In this document: positions 28,599 through 39,720 of the stretch, piece by piece
How the letters are laid out: each line of letters starts with the position of its first letter
How positions within the stretch are numbered: the stretch's first letter is position 1
Source of the DNA: Comamonas aquatica NBRC 14918
GTDB taxonomy: Bacteria; Pseudomonadota; Gammaproteobacteria; Burkholderiales; Burkholderiaceae_C
Length of the DNA: 39,720 nt
NCBI RefSeq assembly: GCF_000739875.1
Contig: NZ_BBJR01000060.1
Location: 1 to 39,720 of the forward strand
Direction of reading: 5' to 3'
Notes under the pieces: generated by a model
Seen by the model: the letters and a program-made list of their open reading frames with translations, nothing else
What the model was told of the DNA's origin: nothing
Databases searched by the model: none
Program-made: the position numbers and the translations under genes

Positions 28599-30635
28599 TC
28601 AGACCTCCTCGACCGGCGATGCCCCCTCGGCCAGCCGGGCCAGGGCCTGGCGCCAGGCTGCGGTCGAGCCAATCCGGTGCATCGCCGGCAAGGCCTGGAC
28701 GAGCCGCCGACCATAGGCCTTGGTGCGCAGACGCACATCAGCCACCACCAGGATGCCGCGGTCGGTTTCACGCCTGATCAGGCGGCCTGCGCCCTGCTTC
28801 AAGGCCATGGCCGCCTCCGGCAACATGTAGTCGGCAAAGGGGCTGCGACCGACCGCCTCCAGCTGGCGCGAGCGCGCCTCCACCAGCGGATCGTCCGGCG
28901 GCGGAAATGGCAGCTTGTCGATCACCACCAGCTGCAGCGCATCGCCTGGAATGTCCACCCCCTCCCAGAAGGTCGACGAGGCCACCAGCACGCAACCGCG
29001 CCCCTGGACAGTGCCAGCACGAAAACGCTCCATCAGCACATGCTTGGGGCTCTGCCCCTGGACCAGCACATCCACCGGCTCCAGCAGGCCCAAGCGCTGC
29101 TGCAGGTGCTGGCCAATGCTGTCCAACGCCTTGAGCGTGGTGGTCAGCACCAGCGTGCGCCCACCCAGCGCCAGGGCCCCTTCGGCCGCCAGCTGCGCCA
29201 CGGCGGCACTGTGGGCGGCCTGCTGCGCGGGCTCGGGCATGTCTTCGGGCACGTACAGCACGGCCTGTCGGGCATAGTCGAACGGACTGTCCACCTTGAG
29301 CACCTGGGTCGAGCGCAGGCCGCAGGTTTCCGTGAACCAGCGCAGGTCCGCGTCATCCCCCAGCGTGGCCGAGGTGAAGATCCAGGCACGGGGTGCCGCC
29401 GGCGGCGTGCCCCCCTCTTCCTCCGCCTCAGGTTCCATGTGCGCGCGCATCAGCCGCGCAATGCTCAGCGGCGACTCCATCAGCTTCAGGTGCTGGCGCG
29501 TCACCTCCAGCCAGCGCACGGCGTCATCGGGCACCGGCTGGGCAAAGCTGGCCAGCTGGGACAGCAGGCGCGCACCGCGCTCGTACAGCGGCAACAGGGC
29601 GCGGGCGGTTTCCGCCACCTTGGCCAAGGCCAGCAGCAGCGCGCGCAGGGCCTGGCCCACGGCATGCAGCCCCTGGCGCCAGCTGGCCTCGGGCAAGCCC
29701 TCCGGCGCCATGCCCAGCCAGCGCAGGCGACTGCCGGGCGGGCATGCGCCTCCGACGGCACGCCAGGCGTTGATGGCCTGCTCCAGCTGTGCCAGCAGCT
29801 GCATCCAGTCGGCCAGCCCACGCGCATGCAGGGTCACATCCGCCAGCACATCCTTGATGTAGCCCTGCAGCTGGCGCGTGCCCAGGGTCCAGCCGGCAAA
29901 CTGGATGCCGGTTTCATTGAGCTGGTGCGCCTCGTCCAGCACCACGACGCCGGCCGAGGGCAGCAACTGCGCCACGCCGGAATCGCGCACCTCCATGTCG
30001 GCAAAGAACAGGTGGTGATTGACCACGCACACATCGGCGGCCAGGGCCTGGGCGCGTGCGGTGTTGACGTGGCACTGCTCCCAGTGGGCGCAGGCGCTGC
30101 CCACGCAGTTGTCCTTGGTCGACGTCACCATGGCCGCGACGGTAGAGTTTTCCACCCAGCCCGGCAGCTCGGCCAGATCACCGCTGCGGGTGCCGTGCGA
30201 CCAGTCCTGCACCCGCGCCACGGCGCGCAGCACCTGCGGGTCCAGCGGCACCCGGCTTTGGTGCACCTGGCCCAGGCGGTGCAAGCACAGGTAGCTGGAA
30301 CGCCCCTTGAGCCGCGCCACCCGCAGGGGCAGGCCCAGGGCCTGGACCAGGCGCGGCACATCGCGCAGGAACAGCTGGTCCTGCAGCGCCTTGGTGGCCG
30401 TGGAAATGAGCACCCGCTGGCCGCTGAGCAGGGCTGGCACCAGGTAGGAGAAAGTCTTGCCGACGCCGGTGCCCGCCTCGACCACCAGCACGCCGCCGTC
30501 TTCCACAGTGCGCGCCACGGCCAGGGCCATGGCCGTCTGGCCGGGGCGTGGGCGAAAGTGCGGCTCTGCACGCGCCAGCCAGCCATCCTGGACAAAGGCG
30601 GCGACCACTTGGTCGTGCAGGTTCAGGGGCAGCAA
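28599..30635 (-). CDS. yoaA: Iron-sulfur DNA helicase of the YoaA/DinG family
   Basis: A 678-residue XPD-like superfamily 2 helicase (E. coli YoaA is 636). Walker A is VEAGTGVGKT (K60) and the DEAH box is VVLDEAHQ (234-237). The four iron-sulfur cysteines are C117 (GRSSYLC), C177, C182 and C188 (DNCVGSACAHWEQC). Late helicase motifs include WIFTSATL, SSTFWEGVDIPG and LKQGAGRLIRR. YoaA fits better than DinG: TSTKDNC, VVNHHLFFADM and DKLPFPPPDDPL follow it closely. In E. coli YoaA works with HolC of DNA polymerase III in repair. No ATG is available near the N-terminus that matches the family. The longest frame begins with TTG at 30635 without a ribosome site, so the start is uncertain. Confidence 0.88.
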   Translation of the reverse strand: MLPLNLHDQVVAAFVQDGWLARAEPHFRPRPGQTAMALAVARTVEDGGVLVVEAGTGVGKTFSYLVPALLSGQRVLISTATKALQDQLFLRDVPRLVQALGLPLRVARLKGRSSYLCLHRLGQVHQSRVPLDPQVLRAVARVQDWSHGTRSGDLAELPGWVENSTVAAMVTSTKDNCVGSACAHWEQCHVNTARAQALAADVCVVNHHLFFADMEVRDSGVAQLLPSAGVVVLDEAHQLNETGIQFAGWTLGTRQLQGYIKDVLADVTLHARGLADWMQLLAQLEQAINAWRAVGGACPPGSRLRWLGMAPEGLPEASWRQGLHAVGQALRALLLALAKVAETARALLPLYERGARLLSQLASFAQPVPDDAVRWLEVTRQHLKLMESPLSIARLMRAHMEPEAEEEGGTPPAAPRAWIFTSATLGDDADLRWFTETCGLRSTQVLKVDSPFDYARQAVLYVPEDMPEPAQQAAHSAAVAQLAAEGALALGGRTLVLTTTLKALDSIGQHLQQRLGLLEPVDVLVQGQSPKHVLMERFRAGTVQGRGCVLVASSTFWEGVDIPGDALQLVVIDKLPFPPPDDPLVEARSRQLEAVGRSPFADYMLPEAAMALKQGAGRLIRRETDRGILVVADVRLRTKAYGRRLVQALPAMHRIGSTAAWRQALARLAEGASPVEEV

Positions 30636-30678
30636 GGTGTTTTCAATAAAAAGTGAGCTGGTTGCGCAAGTTTTTTAG

Positions 30679-30708
30679 GCGTTTCAAATATAAAACCATG
30701 TGAAACGC
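30679..30708. repeat. Inverted repeat upstream of yoaA
   Basis: GCGTTTCA (30679-30686) and TGAAACGC (30701-30708) are perfect arms around a 14-base AT-rich centre. It lies 44 bases before the yoaA start and 32 bases after the preceding gene. It could be an operator, or a terminator without a good T tract. It does not match a LexA box. Confidence 0.45.
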
Positions 30709-30739
30709 GCGATAGGCTTGCGCCAACAGCTCCTCTTTT

Positions 30740-31429
30740 TTAGGGCTGCGGCAAGCCCTTGGGAGTGGGCAAGGGTTCGCCACGGCGCGGTTCTGCGCCA
30801 CGGGCGCGGCGCGCCTCGGCCGCCTTTTGCTTGTCCTGCAGCGCCTGCACGCGCTGGGCGCGCTCGGCCTCGGACTTGGCCTCGCGCTCGGCCACCCCGG
30901 CGGTGTGCGCCGCCTCGCGCTGCGCCTGGGCGGCAGCCCGCTGCTGGGCCGCAGTCTGGCGCTTCTGCTGCTCGCGGGCCAGCTCCGCCGGCGTCTTGAC
31001 CGCCGGCTGGGCGCCCTGCTTGGTGCTGGAGGTCATGGGCGCCGGTGCGTGCTTTTCGCGCTGCTTTTGCTCGATGGCCCGCAGGCGCTCGCTGGCCTTT
31101 TCCTGGCGCTCCTCGCTGTTGATGCGCAGCTCGCGCTCGCGCAGCGCGGTGTCCTGCTCGCGCGCCTGGGCGCGGACCTCGCGCAGGCAGTTGTCCACCG
31201 CAAAGCGCTGCCAGCAGGCTTTCTCGCCCTCCACCCTGCGGGCGTCGATCTGGGACCGCGTGTGCAGGATGTCCTGGCGCTCCTGCGCACGCTGCTGTGC
31301 GCGCTGTTGCAGCTCCTGGGGGGACGGTGCGGCATCGGCCGCAGGCACAGGCTGGGCCTGGACCGAAAATGCCAGCCAGCCCAGGGTCAGCCAGCAGCCC
31401 GTACGCGTCAACAAGCAAGCAGATGTCAT
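30740..31429 (-). CDS. Exported coiled-coil protein of unknown function
   Basis: A 229-residue protein I do not recognise. Residues 1-25 look like a signal peptide cut after VQA. The mature part is extremely rich in Gln, Arg, Ala and Glu, with long predicted coiled coil (about 37-70, 85-130, 150-215), and ends in a Pro-rich tail. Two cysteines, C72 and C81, sit in a compact ACWQRFAVDNCLREV motif and could form a disulfide in the periplasm. The ATG at 31429 lies 10 bases after the zapE stop, so it is probably cotranscribed with zapE. A TTG at 31438 is an alternative. The low-complexity composition makes homology searches outside the Cys motif unreliable. Confidence 0.7.
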   Translation of the reverse strand: MTSACLLTRTGCWLTLGWLAFSVQAQPVPAADAAPSPQELQQRAQQRAQERQDILHTRSQIDARRVEGEKACWQRFAVDNCLREVRAQAREQDTALRERELRINSEERQEKASERLRAIEQKQREKHAPAPMTSSTKQGAQPAVKTPAELAREQQKRQTAAQQRAAAQAQREAAHTAGVAEREAKSEAERAQRVQALQDKQKAAEARRARGAEPRRGEPLPTPKGLPQP

Positions 31430-31439
31430 AGCTCTCAAA

Positions 31440-32537
31440 TCAGGTCAGCCCGGTGTCCACCACCCGGCGCTCCAGCGCCAGGAACTCCTGGGATTGCATT
31501 TCGTTCAAGCGTGACACTGTACGCGGAAACTCGTGGGCCAACGGGCCTTCGGTGTACAGCTGCTCGGGCGGCACGGCGGCCGACATGATCAGCTTGACGC
31601 GCCGGTCGTAAAGCACGTCCACCAGCCAGGTGAAGCGGCGCGCCGGCGAGGCCATGTTGACCGGCATGTAGGGTACGTTGGACAGCAGCACGGTGTGGAA
31701 TTGCGAGGCGATTTCCAGGTAATCGTTCTGCGAGCGCGGGTTGTCGCACAGCTCGCGGAAGTCGAACCAGATCACGCCACCGGCGCGGCGCAGGGGCTTG
31801 AGTTCGCGCGACTCGATCTTGAAGACCGGCTTCTCGTCGGGCACATCGGCCAGCTTCTCGAACGCATCCTTCATCGAGGCGTCCGCCTGCGGCCCCAGCG
31901 GGCAGTGGTAGAGCTGGACCATCTCCAGCGTGCGGCGGCGGTAGTCCGTGCCGTTGTCCACATTGACCACGTCCATGCGGGCGTTGAGCAGGTCGATCGC
32001 CGGCAGGATGCGGTCGCGGTGCAGCCCGTCAGGGTACAGGCCGTCGGGCGTGAAATTGGAGGTGGTGACAAAGCCCACGCCATTGTCGAACAACGACACC
32101 AGCAGGCGGTGCAGGATCATGGCGTCGGTGATGTCGGCCACGTGGAACTCGTCAAAGCAGATCAGCTTGTAGCGCTTGGCGATCTTGGCACCCAGCGCAT
32201 CCAGCGGGTTCTGCGTGCCTTGCAGCAGGTGCAGCTCGCGGTGCACTTCGCGCATGAATTCGTGGAAGTGCAGGCGCACCTTGCGCTTGATCGGCACGGC
32301 ATTGAAAAAGCAGTCCATCAGGAAGCTCTTGCCCCGTCCGACCCCGCCGTACATATAGACGCCGCGCGGAATTTCCGGCTTCTGGAACAGCTTCTTGATC
32401 GCATTCGAGCGCTTGGATTTGTAAGCCGCCCAGTCATCGGCGCAGCGCTGCAACGCATCCACGGCGCGCAGCTGCGCAGGATCGGCGGTAAAGCCCTTGG
32501 CAGCCAGCTCGGCCTCGTACGCTTGTCTCACATTCAC
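31440..32537 (-). CDS. zapE: Cell division ATPase ZapE (AFG1-like)
   Basis: A 365-residue AAA-type ATPase (E. coli ZapE is 375), which modulates the FtsZ ring during stress and is homologous to mitochondrial AFG1/LACE1. Walker A is GGVGRGKS (64-71), and Walker B is LICFDEFHV with D129/E130. Later family motifs are FVTTSNFTPDGLYPDGLHRDR and YMPVNMASPARRFTWLVDVLYDRRV. It starts with GTG at 32537, preceded by GGAGG at six bases. No suitable in-frame ATG exists there. The downstream exported coiled-coil gene follows after 10 bases. It is divergent from another exported protein, with a 255-base gap that contains no gene I can support. Confidence 0.94.
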   Translation of the reverse strand: MNVRQAYEAELAAKGFTADPAQLRAVDALQRCADDWAAYKSKRSNAIKKLFQKPEIPRGVYMYGGVGRGKSFLMDCFFNAVPIKRKVRLHFHEFMREVHRELHLLQGTQNPLDALGAKIAKRYKLICFDEFHVADITDAMILHRLLVSLFDNGVGFVTTSNFTPDGLYPDGLHRDRILPAIDLLNARMDVVNVDNGTDYRRRTLEMVQLYHCPLGPQADASMKDAFEKLADVPDEKPVFKIESRELKPLRRAGGVIWFDFRELCDNPRSQNDYLEIASQFHTVLLSNVPYMPVNMASPARRFTWLVDVLYDRRVKLIMSAAVPPEQLYTEGPLAHEFPRTVSRLNEMQSQEFLALERRVVDTGLT

Positions 32538-32792
32538 CTTCTACCTCCAACACGGGTCCATGGCTCAAGCATGCACTCGCGTTCAGCCAAGTCTCAGGGG
32601 GAAGGAGGCGAGGATGGGGGCACGCGACACAGGTCCATCGGTGCACGGCGTCGCAGCAGGCGCGCGGACAGCAGATCCGCAGGGGCTTGTGGGTATCATG
32701 TCGAGCCAACGACAAACCTGCATTCTAGCTGCCTGCACAGGCGCTTGCGTGCCAGCACAGCGGTCGCTGCAGCGCCCCCTCTCCCGCCTTCC

Positions 32793-33626
32793 ATGCACCG
32801 CCCCCATCTCCTGCGCCACACCGCCCTATCGCTCGCGGTCCTGCTGGCCGCGGCCAGTGCCAGCCCCTCCGCCTGGGCGACCGACGAACAGGCCTGCGCC
32901 CCCAGCACCATCGCCGCCGTGGCACGCTGGGCCGGCGTCAGCGGCCCACTGGTGCCCTGGGAGACGCCAGGTGGCCTGATCGCGGCAGCGGCCTGCAAGC
33001 CCTTGCCCGATGCGCCGGAGACCACCATCGCCGCCATCGCCTTCGACACCCTGCAGGAAGGCCCTACCCAGGGCGACGGCAGCAAGCTGCAGGTGGTGGC
33101 CCTGGTCAAGCACGGCGCGGTTGTCGCCGCCCACCGCTCGCAGATCGAAGAGGACGCCACCACCGCCGTGGGCCGCTACCGCATCGACACGGCGCGCTAC
33201 AGGCTCAGCCCCAGGGTGCGCGCCTTCGGCACGGTGTTCCACAGCCACGCCCTGGGCGCGCGCTGCGGCGACGCGAATGCCGGCTCCGAGCTGACGCTGT
33301 GGGTGCGCGAAGGCCCGCAACTGCGCCCCGTGCTGGGCACCAACCTGCAGGGCTGGATCAGCATCGTGGGCACGCCGTGCATGCTGCAAGAGCGCTTGCA
33401 GCGCAGCGAAGAGGCCCGAATCACCCTAGCCGTGGAAAAGACCAGCCGCCATGGCTTCGCCGACCTGTCCCTGACCGCGCACGTTACTCAGTACGACGTG
33501 CGCGACGGTGCGGCCGGGCAGACCCGCCAGCGCCGGGTGCGCACCGTGCTGCGCTATGACGGCCAGTCGTATGGCAGCGACATGTTCCGCGACTTCTGGT
33601 ACCCAGCCAGCCTGCGCCGCCCCTGA
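32793..33626 (+). CDS. Exported protein of unknown function
   Basis: A 277-residue protein that I do not recognise. Residues 1-29 form a clear signal peptide (hydrophobic LSLAVLLAAASAS, cut after AWA). The mature part carries four cysteines (in EQACAP, AACKP, ARCGDA and TPCML), enough for two disulfides. It contains beta-strand-like segments such as LQVVALVKHGAVVAAHRSQIEED and VLRYDGQSYGSDMF. No lipobox, membrane helix or enzyme motif is visible. The ATG at 32793 has no ribosome site, but the frame upstream has no better start and the signal peptide begins there. It is divergent from zapE. Codon use is like the neighbours and there is no sign of transfer. Confidence 0.75.
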   Translation: MHRPHLLRHTALSLAVLLAAASASPSAWATDEQACAPSTIAAVARWAGVSGPLVPWETPGGLIAAAACKPLPDAPETTIAAIAFDTLQEGPTQGDGSKLQVVALVKHGAVVAAHRSQIEEDATTAVGRYRIDTARYRLSPRVRAFGTVFHSHALGARCGDANAGSELTLWVREGPQLRPVLGTNLQGWISIVGTPCMLQERLQRSEEARITLAVEKTSRHGFADLSLTAHVTQYDVRDGAAGQTRQRRVRTVLRYDGQSYGSDMFRDFWYPASLRRP

Positions 33627-33751
33627 GACCTGCCCTGCGCACGCTGCAGACGCCAGCCTGCGGTCTGTACGGTGGCCGGATGTGTCCGCAAGGCATGCAT
33701 TGCCGGAATGCCTGCTGCCCCTGGCCCTGCATCACTCAGCGCCCCTAAAAA

Positions 33752-33794
33752 AAATAGCTGCCAGCGCCCTATCCACGGGCGCTGGCAGCTATTT
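33752..33794 (-). terminator. Perfect palindromic repeat serving as terminator of the OGDH operon
   Basis: AAATAGCTGCCAGCGCCC (33752-33769) pairs without mismatch to positions 33777-33794 around a seven-base loop. On the minus strand the stem is followed by a run of T (the A run at 33747-33754). It begins 18 bases past the lpdA stop. The same core appears degenerately at 17621-17670 and 10869-10914, so this is a dispersed element recruited as a terminator. Confidence 0.85.
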
Positions 33795-33811
33795 ACGGCT
33801 TGAAACTTGGT

Positions 33812-35239
<1,428 letters not shown>

Positions 35240-35269
35240 AACTCAAAATCTCTGTGTGTCAGGTGCTTG

Positions 35270-35307
35270 AAAAAACCCACCGCAGGGCGTGGCCGAGGGT
35301 GGGTTTT
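35270..35307 (-). terminator. Terminator-like hairpin between sucB and lpdA
   Basis: AAAACCCACC (35272-35281) pairs with GGTGGGTTTT (35298-35307). On the minus strand the stem ends in six T (35275-35270), the layout of an intrinsic terminator. Lying inside the operon, it probably reduces, without abolishing, read-through into lpdA. Confidence 0.7.
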
Positions 35308-35332
35308 CGTCGAGGTTCGAACCCTGTGGGGA

Positions 35333-36565
35333 TTACAGGTCAAACAGCAGGCGGGAAGGATCTTCCAGCGCGTCCTTCATGGCCACCAGGCCCAGCACGG
35401 CTTCGCGGCCGTCGATGATGCGGTGGTCATACGACATGGCGAAGTAGTTCATGGGGCGCACCACGACCTGGCCGTTTTCAACCACGGCGCGGTCCTTGGT
35501 GGCGTGCACGCCCAGGATGGCGGACTGTGGGGGGTTGATGATGGGGGTAGACATCATCGAGCCGAAGGTACCACCGTTGGAGATCGAGAAGGTACCACCG
35601 GTCATCTCTTCGATGCCCAGCTTGCCGTCGGCGGCCTTCTTGCCGAATTCAGCGATCTTCTTTTCGATGTCGGCAAAGCTCATCTGGTCGGCGTTGCGCA
35701 GGATGGGCACCACCAGGCCACGGGGCGAACCCACGGCGATACCGATGTCGAAGTAGCCGTGGTAGACGATGTCGTTGCCGTCCACCGAAGCGTTCAGCAC
35801 GGGGTACTTCTTCAGGGCATGCACGGCCGCCTTCACGAAGAAGGACATGAAGCCCAGCTTCACGCCGTGTTCCTTGGTGAAGTCGTCCTGGAACTTCTTG
35901 CGCAGCGCCATCACGGGCGCCATGTTGATTTCGTTGAACGTCGTCAGGATGGCGTTGGTGGATTGCGACTGCAGCAGACGCTCGGCCACACGGGCACGCA
36001 GACGTGTCATGGGCACGCGCTGCTCGGGGCGACCCGACAGGTCTTCCTTGACGGCAGGTGCTGCCACCTGGGGCAAGGCAGCCTTGGGAGCGCCCGTGGG
36101 GATGCTGGCGCCCGCCTTGATGGCGGACAGGGCATCACCCTTGGTCACACGGCCATCCTTGCCTGTGCCAGCCACATTGGCGGCGGACAGGTTGTTCTCG
36201 GCCAGCAGCTTGGCAGCAGCAGGCATGGCCACATCGCCCTTGTTGGCGGCAGCGGCAGGCGCAGCAACCGGTGCAGCGGCGGCGGCAGGGGCTGCAGCCG
36301 CAGGTGCGGCAGCGCCGGCCACGGCTTCGGTGTCGATCTTGGCGATCAGTTGGTCAGCGGTCACGGTGGCACCGTCACCTTGAACGATTTCGGTCAGCAC
36401 GCCAGCAGCGGGGGCGGGCACTTCCAGCACGACCTTGTCGGTTTCGATTTCGATCAGGATTTCGTCCACGGCGACAGCTTCGCCGGGCTTCTTCTTCCAA
36501 GTCAGCATGGTCGCTTCGGCGATGGACTCGGACAGCTGGGGAACTTTAACTTCTACGATTGCCAT
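35333..36565 (-). CDS. sucB: Dihydrolipoamide succinyltransferase (E2) of 2-oxoglutarate dehydrogenase
   Basis: A 410-residue E2 core (E. coli SucB is 405) that transfers succinyl groups to CoA. It has a single lipoyl domain with lipoyl-lysine K44 in [12 protein letters not shown], then an Ala/Pro linker (about 83-108). The peripheral subunit-binding domain is about 112-148 ([14 protein letters not shown] and [12 protein letters not shown]). The catalytic domain ends with SYDHRIIDG (H381, D385). GGAAAG stands about eight bases before the ATG. It lies 58 bases after sucA and upstream of lpdA. In Burkholderiales it is also called odhB. Confidence 0.97.
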   Translation of the reverse strand: MAIVEVKVPQLSESIAEATMLTWKKKPGEAVAVDEILIEIETDKVVLEVPAPAAGVLTEIVQGDGATVTADQLIAKIDTEAVAGAAAPAAAAPAAAAAPVAAPAAAANKGDVAMPAAAKLLAENNLSAANVAGTGKDGRVTKGDALSAIKAGASIPTGAPKAALPQVAAPAVKEDLSGRPEQRVPMTRLRARVAERLLQSQSTNAILTTFNEINMAPVMALRKKFQDDFTKEHGVKLGFMSFFVKAAVHALKKYPVLNASVDGNDIVYHGYFDIGIAVGSPRGLVVPILRNADQMSFADIEKKIAEFGKKAADGKLGIEEMTGGTFSISNGGTFGSMMSTPIINPPQSAILGVHATKDRAVVENGQVVVRPMNYFAMSYDHRIIDGREAVLGLVAMKDALEDPSRLLFDL

Positions 36566-36594
36566 TTTTAATTCTTTCCAAAAAGTGGGGGACG

Positions 36595-36612
36595 CCCCTG
36601 CCTAAGCAGGGG
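36595..36612 (-). other. Intercistronic hairpin between sucA and sucB
   Basis: CCCCTGC and GCAGGGG pair around CTAA, 11 bases past the sucA stop. There is no adjacent T tract (a short one comes 14 bases later), so a role in mRNA stability or partial attenuation is more likely than termination. Confidence 0.45.
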
Positions 36613-36623
36613 TTGTGCCTGGA

Positions 36624-39503
<2,880 letters not shown>

Positions 39504-39720
39504 ATTCCGCTGACCTTCGCTTTCCTGGAGAAAGCTTTAGCTGGTTGGTAAACCTCCCGCGACACGGCTGTACCGATTGGCGGATGCGACTGTGGCAAAG
39601 GAAGGGCCTGTTGTTGCTGCGCCATTGTGCCATCGAAAGCACAATTCGTTTGTGAAGGTCTTATGTAAGAGTTGAGGAATTTCATCGTGCATTGCAACAA
39701 ACACGTGCCTGAAATGTGTA
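39504..39720 (-). promoter_or_regulatory. Upstream region of sucA
   Basis: 217 bases to the window edge without a coding frame that I can support. About 39640-39720 is AT-rich and probably holds the sucA promoter. TTGCAA and TACATA occur on the minus strand but with 24 bases between them, so no promoter call is made. Confidence 0.3.

Noticed and set aside
28677..30656. 659-codon plus-strand frame opposite yoaA
   Set aside because: It is Gln/His/Arg-rich low-complexity shadow of the helicase, whose motifs are unambiguous on the other strand.
30636..30739. LexA box upstream of the YoaA/DinG helicase
   Set aside because: DinG-family genes can be SOS-controlled, so I looked for CTGT-N8-ACAG. 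None is present; the dyad there has a different sequence.

Overview
The window looks like chromosomal DNA of a high-GC betaproteobacterium of the order Burkholderiales, most likely family Comamonadaceae (Acidovorax, Comamonas or Delftia type). This rests on three things: a lipoyl-tagged E3 inside an aceE-aceF-lpdA operon, a separate sucA-sucB-lpdA operon, and small AAATAGCTGC/AGCGC-type palindromic repeats that I remember from this family. The species cannot be fixed from sequence alone. Almost all of it is core genome. I see no insertion sequence, prophage, CRISPR array or rRNA.

Layout. At 17-6355 (minus strand) lies the pyruvate dehydrogenase operon aceE-aceF-lpdA, closed by an intrinsic terminator. 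Divergent from it, at 6669-9874 (plus), is a membrane PAS histidine kinase translationally coupled to a FixJ-type response regulator. folD follows after a terminator, then a diguanylate cyclase gene 5 bases ahead of a prlC-type oligopeptidase gene. At 14493-17224 (minus) is a compact alkylation-repair operon: ada, a 2OG-Fe(II) oxygenase and an alkA-like glycosylase. Upstream of it is an Ada-box-like sequence. sbcB (exonuclease I), cls (cardiolipin synthase), clpS-clpA and dnaE follow on the minus strand.

bamD and tRNA-Val(GAC) are on the plus strand at 27494-28473. Next come a YoaA/DinG helicase with a probable TTG start, an exported coiled-coil protein of unknown function and zapE (all minus), then an exported protein of unknown function (plus). 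The window ends with the 2-oxoglutarate dehydrogenase operon sucA-sucB-lpdA on the minus strand (33812-39503). It has an intrinsic-terminator-like hairpin between sucB and lpdA and a perfect 18-bp-arm palindromic terminator after lpdA.

How the genes fit together. The two 2-oxoacid dehydrogenase complexes at the ends feed and run the TCA cycle, each with its own E3. Only the pyruvate-complex E3 carries its own lipoyl domain. The two-component system facing aceE is a candidate regulator of pyruvate flux, from position only. The centre is dominated by DNA maintenance (ada operon, sbcB, dnaE, yoaA) and protein or envelope quality control (clpSA, bamD, cls, prlC).

The best leads are the Ada-box/promoter arrangement, the unusual middle gene of the ada operon, the lipoyl-E3 and its duplicated start region, a sigma32-like promoter with a coupled mini-ORF before clpS, and two exported proteins without assigned function. 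I found no clearly new multi-gene system.
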